Shown here: positions 10,861 through 22,186 of the stretch, piece by piece
Layout of the letters: each line of letters begins with the position of its first letter
Numbering within the stretch: position 1 is the first letter of the stretch
Source of the DNA: Lolium rigidum
Taxonomy: Eukaryota; Streptophyta; Magnoliopsida; Poales; Poaceae
Assembly (NCBI RefSeq): GCF_022539505.1
Contig: NC_061514.1
Span: 334,783,090-334,847,089 of the forward strand
DNA length: 64,000 bases
Direction of reading: 5' to 3'
Notes under the pieces: model-generated
Told to the model about the DNA's origin: nothing
The model's database searches: none
Seen by the model: only the letters and a program-made list of their open reading frames with translations
Translations under genes and position numbers: made by a program

Positions 10861-13800
10861 CGTGGTGACCCGGCATACCACTCGCATGGTGTAGTATGCA
10901 AGTCCGATATAACACCAATGAAACACCGTTCCACTAGTATTATATCGCTCGAGTGGTACAACGAAACATATGCGGGTCCAAGGTATGTCTATAGAATTAC
11001 AACATCGACTCCGTTACATAAGATCATCACAGCCTCCTGCTTTACAATGAGGTAAAACCGCAAATAAACTTCGGAAGAACGACTCGTAGTCTAATCTTAT
11101 CACGAACTCTATTTGTAGAGTATTTAACTAGCTACGAGAGGCTAAGAATAGATTCTAGCTAATTAGGAGCTAGGTTTAGGAAGCTAGTTCCCTTCTATGG
11201 CTAAACTAGGTTTTTTCCTTGATGGATGTGGTATCTGACTCCTCTGACAGGGTCTTGTCTATTGAAGTAGCTGTTGACTCCTCGGCCTTCGAGTTGCACT
11301 GTGGATCCTCCTTCGATGCCTCCATATCTAAGCAGGGGATTTAAGAGTGGGATGAGTACGAGCGTACTCAACAAGTTCATTATAGGAAAGAGGTGTTTAA
11401 TGCACTAGCTACAGCATTAGACCAGAAAGTCTAATACCAATGCAGGTGTTCATAATCATTTCTTCAAGAGGTTGCTTTTATTCAGAAGAACTATGTCCGT
11501 CAGCCTTCACCGGTTTACTAGAACTTCATGGAGCTCCTTTCCGGCCGCGTTCGCAGATTCCATATCCCGGAACAGGGAGTGACGAGTCACGGTTCTTTAC
11601 ACTCTGCGAGAGGTGTGTTGCTTTACCCATAAGAGATCTTAACCTTGGTGCCAACCGGGTGATCTTCCCGTCCACACTTCCTATGGTGTGAGGCCCGGTA
11701 TAAGGTCTAGCCAATCATGTTCCTCCGCTACCTCGAACACCCACCCTTTGTTGCATGCCCCGACCCTGGGTCCACGTCGGTCCCATTATTCCTGTAGATT
11801 TCAAGGTGGACCCCGACCACGACAACGGTGCTGGGCTCTACCATACACTCCTACGCCGGTAGCTGCAACCCATCCTAGACCGCAATACCGTGGGGACTTA
11901 GGACTCCCCGGCCTCACCATCTTGCTCCTTCGGGCGACAAGTGTACTATGGACTATGCCGTGGGGACTTAGGACTCCCAGCCTCACCAGCTTGCCCCCTT
12001 GGATTACAAGTGTACTACGGTAAAGCGCATCCGTTGATGAACGAGAGGTGGAAACACTTTTGACTACTCCGTCCCACTCCGGATCTTATGGTTAACACGG
12101 GTATTACGGCACAAGAATCACTCGGCGACATTTGTTGTTTAATCCTAGATGGATATTAACCCTTGCAATGGAACCTCCACCATATCAACACAATCCATGG
12201 TTCCATTGCCCACCACATAGTCATATTCATAGTTATGAAAGTAGTGGTTTTGGTTTTTATGCAATAGTGATAATCATAGTACTTTGCAAGTAATTTGATA
12301 AAGATACTCAAATGACATGAGCAAGCGATGAACTTGCCTTTCTTGACTGCAAGATTATGCAGGCAAGGCCTTCGATACGCAATAACTCCAAATTCTGAAA
12401 TAGCAATCATCGTCCGGTAAGGACGATGTTTAAAAGATTGGCAAGGATGCAATAATGCATAAGTATGAGATGCAATCGCTCTAAGCGTGTCCTAACCCCG
12501 ATGATTTAGGATCAGTGAGTTGTAATGATTGGTTCAGAGTGTGTTGCACTTTTAGAGTGGTTCACAAACAAGGTTCTTATTCAGGTGTGATTACTTGGAA
12601 TTATAAACAAGTAGATAATAAGGCATAGTAATCAATTGGGCACACAAAGAATGATACTTGGCATAATGTTAACAAGTAAAGAACAGTAGTCATTTTTAGT
12701 ACTATATGGCATGGTTAATGATTAATTAGCATATACTTTAAAAGAATAACTTTTGAAGAACATGTACTTTGATAAAGAACAAGTATGATAATTAGATTGG
12801 TGGGGTTCTATGGTTGACTAGGGTTTCATCTAGTTTCTGAAGTTAGTATTAGATGGATCACAACCTAGTTGGATTCATCAGCTACTAGGCTTGTATGGTT
12901 GAATTAAGACTAAACATCTAGTTACCAATAGTTGTTATCAAGGTGGTATACCTTGTTGGTGATAGTTGACTAGGGTTTATAGGTCCTTATAAGCAGGGTT
13001 GGTGATGATTCCTTATTTTCTTCAAAAGAATAACTTTTGAAGAACATACTTCTTAAATAATAAGAAGTATATCAATTAGGGTTGAGGTTGTCTAGGTTTG
13101 CTATTGGATCTACTAAGTAAGGAATGGTGGTTTCCTAAATAGGATGTTTAATAATTATCTCACACTAATAGGGTTTAGTGTGTATGGGATGTGATGTCAA
13201 TATTAGCATGGTTGTTATTGGAGTTCATTACAATGATGTGATGCTAAATAGGGATAAATAAGGATGATGGTTTTGGTAATAGGATCTAGGGTTTACACTT
13301 GGTTGATCTTAATTGATTACCTTGGTTAAATGGTATGCATACTTGGAATACTAATTTGCTAGTGATAGGATTCTACATTTTATGTGGACATGGCAAGTAT
13401 TTATTTGCTAATTATGGTTCTATGGATCAAAAGGAAAATATCATGATCACCTATCCTAACCTAGGGTTTAGGTTAGAAGCAATTTAAGTTTCATGTTGAT
13501 TATTGGAGCTAGGGTTCCTAATTGAATTAGGGTTTTGGGATTACACATAAAATGATGAGGTTATCACTTTATTTATAATGGAACTAGGGTTTCCTAATTA
13601 CCTTATAATTATTGGATTAATAACTTCAATATAAAGTTGAAGTTAATAATAACTTTGAATTAAAAATAATATTAGACTTGACATTTTCTTATTTTTAAAG
13701 AATTAATAATTAAGATAATTATTAATTAAGTTTTAAATCCTTCTATTAAGGATTTAATGAGTTAAAAGTAAAGGAAAATTAATTTTAATGTTTTCCTTAT

Positions 13801-16800
13801 TTACTTACTGGTTTTTATTTATTTTATGAAATTTTTACTAATTATTGAATTTTAATTGTATTTAGAATTAAAATTAAAGACTTAAATAACAAGTATTAAA
13901 TAATTGAATTTTTATTAAAAATAAAAATTTCATTTTATATTTTTATTGGATAGAGTTTACTTTTATAAGAATTTTGATATCTTATATTTGTTTTTCTGAG
14001 TTTTTATGAATTTTCTAAGCATTTGCAAAGTTTCAGCAATTTTCTGTATTTAGAATTAAATGAAAACACGATTTCTACCGTGGCCTACCCTAGCTACTGC
14101 CACTGACTGGTGGGGTCATGTCCACCTCAGCTGCCACATAGGTGGAGACTAGTCAAATTGACTCCAGAGTTGACTAGCCACGTCACCTCGCCGGAGAGAG
14201 CTCCGGCGATCGACGGCGACGCCGATACTGAGCTCCAGAGGTGGTGAAAATGATCTCGTTCGAACCGGTACTCGATGCGGAGTCTTATGGTACCATCGCC
14301 ACCAACTAGAAGTCACCGGAGTAGCTCCGGCGAGCTCTACTGCGGCGGTGCGATTCCGGTGATCTCGGAGAACATGCTACGGTGGACCAAATCATGCAAA
14401 TAAATAGTCCAGAGATGCGCAATCATACCCTGGTGGCGTTGGTGTGGTCGATGGCGCCATTCGTGGACGGAAACGAGCTCAACCTCGCCGATACCGGCGA
14501 TGAGCTGCGGAAGGAAATCACCAAATTCGCCCGTCTCGAGCCATCACTGGAAGCTATCTTCCTCCCAGAGGGAATAGAAGACGAGGCGCACCTCCAGGAC
14601 CTCACCGCCGGGCTTGAGACGGCCCCAATCGGCGGCGAGCCGAGATGGCCGGAGAGCTAGGGTTTCGGGATGGGGAGGAACTGGGGCAAAACGAATGAAA
14701 ATGGAGAGCTCCCGCGCTACTTATACGTCTCCGGGCATGTGCTCGGCGGTCAACAACGTCGGCGGCGACGCGGGACGTGGCCCTGGTGGCTCGGTGGCGA
14801 GCTCCTGTGCTCCCAGCGAAGGGGACGAAGACGACAACGTCTCCTTCGTTCTTATCCGAGGCGAATGGGTATTGGGCTGATTTGGGCTGTAGCTTCGAGT
14901 CGGGCCTTGGGCTGCTCCTGGGCTGCCACGGCCAGGCTGCTGCTGGCTTCTCTGCAGGCTGCTGCTGGGCAGGTAAGGTCCAGGTGAGTTTTTCTTTTCT
15001 TTTCCTTTTTCTGTTTTTATTTTTCCTGTTTTATATTTTCTATTTGAATTCATATTTGAATTAAATTTCTATTTGCAGGTATTTGTAATTATATTAATTC
15101 AATCAATATATAGTATACTGACTAAAGTATCAGTATTCTATTTGGACAAGTATTTTATTTTGAGGATATTGCATACTTTTGGGCTTATTCAAAATATCAA
15201 TTAAGCATGAATATAGGTGTTCTTTAAGTTCCTTTTTCATTTGGAATGCAACTCCCTTTTTACTGGTTATGGTTGATAATTCCCACTTCAATTAATTTTA
15301 GAGGTTATCATTAGGACTTGACCTCTTATTTTAGAAGTTGGTTAGTTGCATATGATTTCATGTGAGCACCTATTTGTTAAGGTCATTTAGATTTTTCTCA
15401 TAACCCTATTTTAGAGTTAGCTCTAGAATTATATTTAATAACACTTTGAATTACTTGGAGTAGATATTACTCTCATCATGGTTTGGTCTTGGTTATAATG
15501 TTAAGTGGTTGATCAACACCTATGGTTCTTAATAATATAATTTAGCACTATGATAATCTTAAGTTCATAATTGAAATACAAGATGTAGTTTGTGAGCAAT
15601 TCTAGGGTTCTAATGAGGTTCACCTAATGGCATGTGGTTTGGAACTCACATGTGCACTAGGTTCATATTATGATCACCATAGTGATGCATAAGCTGGGGT
15701 TGAGATATAATTCTAGGTTATAGAGATGGGATGACACCATATTGCATGTGCTAGGGTTTAATCTCCCCTAACCATGATAAAGTGGTTACTTGCTTAATAT
15801 TTCATGTGCTTCCCTAATTGCTAAGGATTTGAGAATTGGTTTTATCTTGTACCAATTAACTTCTATTATTATTCTCAATTAATCATTAAAATAACTACAA
15901 GTGGTTATAGTTTTTTTATAGTTAACTTTGGTCATATGGATGGATGGTTTCTCACCATATAAAGTATAGAGTTTGACTCTAAAGGTTTTCTTAGGTTCTT
16001 TAATTTATGAAATATTGAAATGGTAGGATTCTACTGATGATCACCAAGTGGTTCACAAATTAAGGTTGGGATATAAGCCTAGGTTTGCTTATTAGTGATC
16101 TCCCTATGATTTCATGTGGTGAATTAATATGTACTAATCATATAAGTGTTAGCATTTGGATTATTCTCCTATTTCTCCAAAGCATGGTCAATGATTAGGC
16201 ATGATCCACTTTTTATTACTATCCTTAACTCAAGTTCTTAGGTTTGATGATCATTACTCAATTTATAATGATCAAGGTTTGGCTTCTAAGTTATTTCTCA
16301 AGAATTTAGGTTTCTCACTCCCAAGTTAGGTATTGTCTTGATGAACTAAGGTATAGCACTTCTATTTTACTTTCTAGGACAGGCATATTATAGTTGTCTC
16401 AATAATTTATACCCCGGAAGAATTGTCCGAGATATTCACTTAGAGTTCTTCTTAATCAATGATGATATGATCATCTGGTTATATGGATAGTTCTCTTCCT
16501 TACTTTATCAATTCATGGATAGGGTATTATTTCATGTGATATTAGGTTATCTCACCACTCCAAGGGAAATGGTTTACAACCTAATACTTTAGTTCAAAGA
16601 TTGTCCTATATTCTTAATAGGTAAAGCTAGAACTCGTATGATTGGTCTCTCTCTCATTTGGGAAGGACTTGAATAATACTCTAGGGTTCCTCTTGAAGAT
16701 GATGATTTGAATACTTGGATGTATATCCAAAGTTTAACTCAAGGTTTGTTAATGCTTCTCTAATAATTATAATAGAACTCTCACCTCTCTAGGTTTGATG

Positions 16801-17327
16801 CTTAATAATTTGGGATAGAGAAGAATATATATTTCTTGAGTGGATCTCCTTGTTATAGTTCCAATGTTGAAGTGGAATGAATACCATGAGGTTTCATGGT
16901 AGGATCATGGATTAGTTTTCAGACATGGAGAAGATAAGTGAAGAATGGTTTCTCCATTTTATTGTTACTTGTTTTGTAATTGCACAGATGTTCTTATATT
17001 ATGGCAAGGGTTACCATATTATAATCTTTTATAAGATTAAGCAATTGATCATTAAGTAAAGTGTTGTTGTGTTGATTATTGGTTCCATTTGATCTAACTC
17101 CTTAGATCAAATCACCTCTACCCAAAACAAAGTTTTAACATAGTCACATTGAGGTTTATAGCGCTTGACTTGATGAGCTACTTCAATTCTACCAAGGTCA
17201 AGTGAAACTTCAGTTACTGTGACTATTTTACTTTAAAGCGCGAAAATTCCCCAGATTTTCTATGCATGAATGCAATGCACACATCTGTTTCCTCTATTTT
17301 TGTAACCCCATTACCTGGGATATTACA
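10861..17327 (-). repeat. LARD-1 LTR (right; 5' LTR in sense)
   Basis: 6467 bp, the promoter-bearing 5' LTR in sense. It starts at 10861 with CGTGGTGACC where the other copy has TGTGGTGACC, a single changed terminal base. It ends in TATTACA at 17327. Most differences from the left copy are 1-2-base changes at CAG/CTG. Confidence 0.93.
14717..14725 (-). promoter_or_regulatory. Putative TATA box, LARD-1 5' LTR
   Basis: TATAAGTAG in sense, in the LTR that would drive genomic RNA. It is the same motif and context as 5399-5407. Confidence 0.55.
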
Positions 17328-17332
17328 GCATG
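17328..17332. repeat. LARD-1 target-site duplication, right copy (GCATG)
   Basis: This matches 1537-1541. Beyond it the Ath-1 interior resumes. Confidence 0.92.
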
Positions 17333-18112
17333 TTAGGCTTAAATTTGTTTTGAATTTGCTTTTTGATGCTCTCTTTTGCTTCAACTACTATTTCTTGGGA
17401 GTGCATCATTAAAACTGCTGAGCCCATCTTAATGACTATAAAGAAAGCACTTCTTGGGAGATAACCCATGTGTTTATTTTACTACAGTACTTTTGTTTTA
17501 TATTTGAGTCTTGGAAGTTGTTACTACTGTAGCAACCTCTCTTTATCTTAGTTTTGTTGAATTGTTGTGCCAAGTAAAGTCTTTGATAGAAAGGTTGATA
17601 CTAGATTTGGATTACTGCGCAGAAACAGATTTCTTGCTGTCACGAATCTGGGCCTAATTCTCTATAGGTAACTTAGAAAATTCTGCCAATTTACGTGAGT
17701 GATCCTCAGATATGTACGCAACTTTCATTCAATTTGAGCATTTTCATCTGAGCAAGTCTGGTGCCTCAATAAAATTCGTCTTTACGGACTGTTCTGTTTT
17801 GACAGATTCTGCCTTTTATTTCGCATTGCTTCTTTCGTTGTGTTGGGTGGATTTCTTTGTTCCATTACCTTCCAGTAGCTTTGGGCAATGTCCGGAAGTG
17901 TTAAGAATGATTGTGTCACCTCTGAACATGTGAATTTTTGATTATGCACTAACCCTCTAATGAGTTTGTTTTGAGTTTGGTGTGGAGAAAGTTTTCAAGG
18001 GTCAAGAGAGGAGGATGATATACTATGATCAAGAAGAGTGAAGAGTCTAAGCTTGGGGATACCCCCGTGGTTCATCCCTGCATATTTCAAGAAGACTCAA
18101 GCGTCTAAGCTT

Positions 18113-18133
18113 GGGGATGCCCAAGGCATCCCC
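18113..18133. other. GGGGATGCC/GGCATCCCC hairpin in the Ath interior
   Basis: Nine-base perfect arms with a CAA loop. The same hairpin is at 27001-27021 (Ath-3) and 57944-57964 (Ath-4). The left arm repeats the motif found in the purine tract before the LTR. Confidence 0.7.
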
Positions 18134-19874
18134 TTCTTCATCGACAACATTATCAGGTTCCTCCCTGAAACTATATTTTTATTCCATCACATCTTATGTG
18201 CTTTGCTTGGAGCGTCGGTTTGTTTTTTTGTTTTTGTTTTTGTTTGAATAAAATGGATCCTAGCATTCATTGTGTGGGAGAGAGACACGCTCCTCTGTTG
18301 CATATGGACAATATGTCCTTAGGCTTTACTCATAGTATTCATGGCGAAGGTTGAAACTGCTTCGTTAATTGTTATATGTTTGGAAACGGAAAATGCTACA
18401 TGTAGTAATTGGTAGAATGTCTTGAATAATTTGATACTTGGCAATTGTTGTGCTCATGTTTAAGCTCTTGCATCATATACTTTGCACCTATTAATGAAGA
18501 AATACATAGAGCTTGCTAAAATTTGGTTTGCATAATTGGTCTCTCTAAGGTCTAGATAATTTCTAGTAAAGAGTTTGAACAACAAGGAAGACGGTGTAGA
18601 GTCTTATAATGTTTACAATATGTCTTTTATGTGAGTTTTGCTGCACCGGTTCATCCTTGTGTTTGTTTCAAATAACCTTGCTAGCCTAAACCTTGTATCG
18701 AGAGGGAATACTTCTCATGCATCCAAAATCCTTGAGCCAACCACTATGCCATTTGTGTCCACCATATCTACCTACTATGTGGTATTTCCTGCCATTCCAA
18801 GTAAATACTTCATGTGCTACCTTTAAACCTTCAAAATGCTTCTCAATTTGTGTTGGTGTTTTATAGCTCATGAGGAAGTATGTGGTGTTTATCTTTCAAC
18901 CTTGTCATTTACTCTTGACAGACTCTCACCAATGGACTAGTGGCTTCATCCGCTTATCCAATAATTTTGCAAAAAGAGTTGGCAATGGGGTTCCCAGCCC
19001 CAATTAATTAACTTGCATTAATAATTCTCTTCACATGTTTTGCTCGATTCATCGGTAAGCAACTTAATTTTGCAAATAGACACTCCTTCATGGTATGTGA
19101 ATGTTGGAAGGCACCCGAGGATTCGGTTAGCCATGGCTTGTGTAAGCAAAAGGTTGGGAGGAGTGTCATCCATAAATAATGAAACTAAAATACATGTGTA
19201 AACAAAAGAGAAGAGGGATGATCTACCTTGCTGGTAGAGATAACGTCCTTCATGGGAGCCGCTCTTTGAAAGTCTGGTTGATGAGGTAGTTAGAGTGCCC
19301 ACTATCATTCGTTGACAACAACAAACACCTCTCAAAACTTTACTTTTATGCTCTCTATATGATTTCAAAACTTAAAAAGCTCTAGCACATGATTTAATCC
19401 CTGCTTCCCTCTGCGAAGGGCCTTTCTTTTACTTTATGCTGAGTCAGTTTACCTACTTCCTTCCATCTTAGAAGCAAACACGTGTGTCAACTGTGCATTG
19501 ATTCTTACATACTTGCTTATTTGCATTCATCATATTACTTTATGTTGACAATTATCCAAGAGATATGCATGTTGAAAGTTGAAAGCAACTGCTGAAACTT
19601 AAATCTTCCTTTGTGTTGCTTCGATGCCTTTACTTTGAATCTATTGCTTTATGAGTTAACTCTTGTGCAAGGCTTTTGATGCTTGTCTTGAAAGTACTCT
19701 TCATGAAAAGTTTTGCTATATGTTATCTATTTGTTAGCAACTATAGATTATTGTCTTGAGTCACTTCATTCATCTCATGTGCTTTGTAAAAGTATGATCA
19801 AGGTTATGTAAGTAGCATGTCACTACAGAAATTATTCTTTTTATCGTTTACCTACTCGAGGACGAGCAGGAACT

Positions 19875-19888
19875 AAGCTTGGGGATGC
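19875..19888 (+). other. Ath-1 polypurine tract
   Basis: AAGCTTGGGGATGC runs directly into the 3' LTR start TGATACGTC. The same tract precedes the Ath-3 3' LTR and, in complement, follows the Ath-4 3' LTR piece. Confidence 0.8.
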
Positions 19889-21424
19889 TGATACGTCTCC
19901 AACGTACCTATAATTTCTGATGTTCCATGCTTGTTTTATGACAATACTTACATGTTTTGCTTCCACTTTATAATATTTTTATGCGTTTTCCGGAACTAAC
20001 CTATTAACAAGATGCCACAGAGTGCAGTTCTGTTTTCTCGCTGTTTTTGGTTCCGAAAAGGCTGTTCGGGCAATATTCTCGGAATTCGACGAAACGAAGA
20101 CCAAACATCCTATTTTTCCCGGAAGCATCCAGAACACCGAAGGAGAGTCAGAGGAGAGCCAGGGGGCCACCACACATGTGGGCCGCGCGGGCTACACCCT
20201 GGCCGCGCCGGCCTGGTGTGGGGCCACCCTGTCGCCCCTCCTGCGCCGCCTCTTCGCCTATTTAAGCCCTTTCGACCTAAAAACGCAGTACCAATCGACG
20301 AAACTCCAGAAAGACTCCAGGGGCGCCGCCACCATCGCGAAACTCCGTTTCGGGGGACAGAAGTCTCTGTTCCGGCACCCTGCCGGGACGGGGAAGTGCC
20401 CCCGGAAGCCATCTCCATCAACGCCATCGCCTCCATCATGCTCCGTGAGTAGTTCCTCCATGGACTACGGGTTCTAGCTGTAGCTAGTTGGTATTCTCTC
20501 CCCATGTACTTCAATACAATGATCTCATGAGCTGCCTTACATGATTGAGATTCATCTGATGTAATCGGTGTTGTGTTTGTCGGGATCCGATGGATTGTTA
20601 CGTTATGATTGTCTATCTACAAAGTTTATGAAGTTATTGTTTACGCAATCTTGTTGTGTTTAATGCTTGTCACTAGGGCCCGAGTGGCATGATCTTAGAT
20701 TTAAGCTCTATACTTATTGCTTAGATTGTATCTACAAGTTGTATGCACATGTCTATGTCCGGAACCAAAGGCCCCAAAGTGACAGAAATTGGGACAAGCT
20801 GGAGGGAAAGGCTTAGATATGAGGATCACATGTTTTCACGGAGTGTTAATGCTTTGCTCCGGTGCTCTATTAAAAGGAGTACCTTAATTTCCAGTAGATT
20901 CCCTAGAGGCCCGGCTGCCACCGGCTGGTAGGACAAAAGATGTTGTACAAGTTTCTCATTGCGAGCACATATGACTATATATGGGAAACATGCCTACATG
21001 ATTAATGATCTTGATATTCTGTCTTAATGCTATTTCAATCCTATCAATTGCCCGACTGTAATTTGTTCACCCAACACTTGTTATTGGAGAGTTGCCACTA
21101 GTGTAGATAGCTGGGAACCCCGGTCCATCTTTCATCATCATATACTCGTTCTACATGTCATTGGAAGTAGTATCAACTATTTTCACGGTGCCATTGCTCT
21201 CATATTACTGTTATCTTGCTGCTGTGTTACTATTACTACTCGCTCTCATATCACTGCTACTTTCACATCACCCCCGTTATTAGTGCTTTTCCAGTGCAGC
21301 TTGAATTGACAACTCAGTTGTTAAGGCTTATAAGTATTCTTTACCTCCCCTTGTGTCGAATCAATAAATTTGGGTTTTACTTCCCTCGAAGACTGCCGCG
21401 ATCCCCTATACTTGTGGGTTATCA
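19889..21424 (+). repeat. Ath-1 3' LTR, complete (1536 bp)
   Basis: Starts TGATACGTCTCC and ends GGGTTATCA. A TATA-like TATTTAAG lies near 20258 after a G+C-rich stretch. Several short overlapping ORFs at 20012-20514 fall in this G+C-rich part on both strands and match no family, so they are not annotated as genes. Confidence 0.92.
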
Positions 21425-21934
21425 ATGATCATCCAAGTAGTCAGTCCATGGGTTGGTCAATTTTTAACCAAAGATTTCATTCTTTCCCAAGCTTGTGCAA
21501 CATGCTCATTATCCAATTGTTTAAAATTCATTATGCTACTCCTCAAAGATATAATTTTAGCAGGGGGATAATATCTACCAATAAAAACATCCTTGCATTT
21601 AGTCCATTAATCAATACTATTTCTAGGCAGAGATAGCAACCAATCTTTAGCTCTTCCTCTTAAGGAGAAAGGAAACAATTTTAATTTTATAATGTCACCA
21701 TCTACATCCTTATACTTTTGCATTTCACATAGTTCAACAAAATTATTAAGATGGGCAGCAGCATCATCGGAACTAACACCGGAAAATTGGTCTCTCATAA
21801 CAAGATTCGAGTAAAGCAGGTTTAATTTCAAAGAATTCTGCTGTAGTAGCAGGTGGAGCAATAGGTGTGCATAAGAAATCATTATTATTTGTGGTTGTGA
21901 AGTCACACAACTTAGTATTTTCAGGAGTACCCAT
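21425..21934 (-). pseudogene. gag: Ath-2 gag, N-terminal part, cut by Ath-1
   Basis: Reading on the minus strand starts at ATG 21934 (MGTPENTKLCDF). After a one-base frameshift near 21815 it shows a typical plant retrotransposon gag core: FSGVSSDDAAAHLNNF, then KLKLFPFSLRGRAKDWLLSLP, then a stop near 21607 and further gag-like sequence (FIGRYYPPAKI, AQAWERMKSL) up to the Ath-1 junction. Gag forms the particle that packages element RNA; this copy is dead. The frameshift sits on CTCG where CTG would keep frame, so it may be a sequence error. The rest of the protein and any pol lie beyond Ath-1, outside the window. Confidence 0.85.
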
Positions 21935-22186
21935 TTTAGCAGTAGTAAATAAAGCAAACTAGATAAAGTAAATGCAAGTAACTAATTTTTTTGTGTTTTG
22001 ATATAGAGAGCAAGACAGTAAATAAAGTAAAACTAGCAACTAATTTTTTTGTGTTTTGATATAATGCAGCAAACAAGAAAGTAAATAAAATAAAGCAAGA
22101 CAAAAACAAAGTAAAGAGATTGGATTGTGGATACTCCCCTTGCAGCGTGTCTTGATCTCCCCGGCAACGGCGCCAGAAAACAGTCT
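21935..22186 (-). other. Ath-2 untranslated leader with primer site and AT-rich duplication
   Basis: This lies between the LTR and gag. It holds two copies of a stretch around AACTAATTTTTTTGTGTTTT (near 21980 and 22040). Ath-3 has the complement of the same pair at about 25470-25545. The primer site is at 22158-22175. Confidence 0.75.
22158..22175 (-). other. Ath-2 primer binding site (tRNA-Asp type)
   Basis: The complement reads TGGCGCCGTTGCCGGGGA, 11 bases from the LTR end. Confidence 0.9.

Larger units (their letters stand above)
1542..17327 (-). mobile_element. LARD-1: large non-autonomous LTR retrotransposon with 6.47-kb LTRs
   Basis: Two direct copies of about 6466 bp (1542-8006 and 10861-17327) flank a 2854-bp interior. 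Sense is the minus strand: a TGGTATCAGAGC primer site (initiator Met tRNA) lies next to the right copy, and a purine tract lies next to the left one. Termini are TGTAAT and the complement of TGTGGT, with TSD GCATG. No gag, pol or env ORF is visible anywhere, so this is a LARD-type element mobilised in trans. LARD-1 and LARD-2 share termini, leader, hairpins and block order but differ in much of their sequence, so they are two subfamilies. It resembles LARDs of the Triticeae such as Sukkula in design, but I do not claim that name. Confidence 0.93.
17333..19888 (+). other. Ath-1 interior, 3' part, non-coding
   Basis: This starts with the last codons of the split leader ORF. About 2.5 kb of A+T-rich sequence follow without a credible ORF. 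Landmarks shared in order with Ath-3 and Ath-4 are CTTCTTGGGAGATAACCCATG-like sequence near 17450, several AAGCTTGGGGAT motifs, and a hairpin with arms GGGGATGCC/GGCATCCCC at 18113-18133. A GTTTTT-type simple repeat lies near 18221-18247. It ends in the purine tract AAGCTTGGGGATGC (19875-19888). Confidence 0.8.
1..21424 (+). mobile_element. Ath-1: non-autonomous Athila-like (Sabrina/WHAM-like) LTR retrotransposon, 5' end beyond window
   Basis: Bases 1-731 match 20695-21424 closely, so they are the 3' part of the 5' LTR and the 3' LTR of one element. A tRNA-Asp primer site follows the first LTR. A purine-rich tract ending GGGGATGC precedes the second, which fixes the plus orientation. The interior, without the nested LARD-1, is about 3.4 kb and has no protease, reverse transcriptase, RNase H or integrase ORF, so the element depends on proteins from elsewhere. 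It lies in the gag gene of Ath-2; the right-hand TSD would be ATGAT (21425-21429), and the left one is outside the window. Assignment to the Athila lineage rests on the primer site, the LTR termini TGATAC/TTATCA and the general layout. The family name is from memory. Confidence 0.85.

Noticed and set aside
20012..20514. Several overlapping ORFs of 60-150 codons on both strands
   Set aside because: They lie in the G+C-rich part of an LTR, overlap each other in all frames, and lack any recognised domain.
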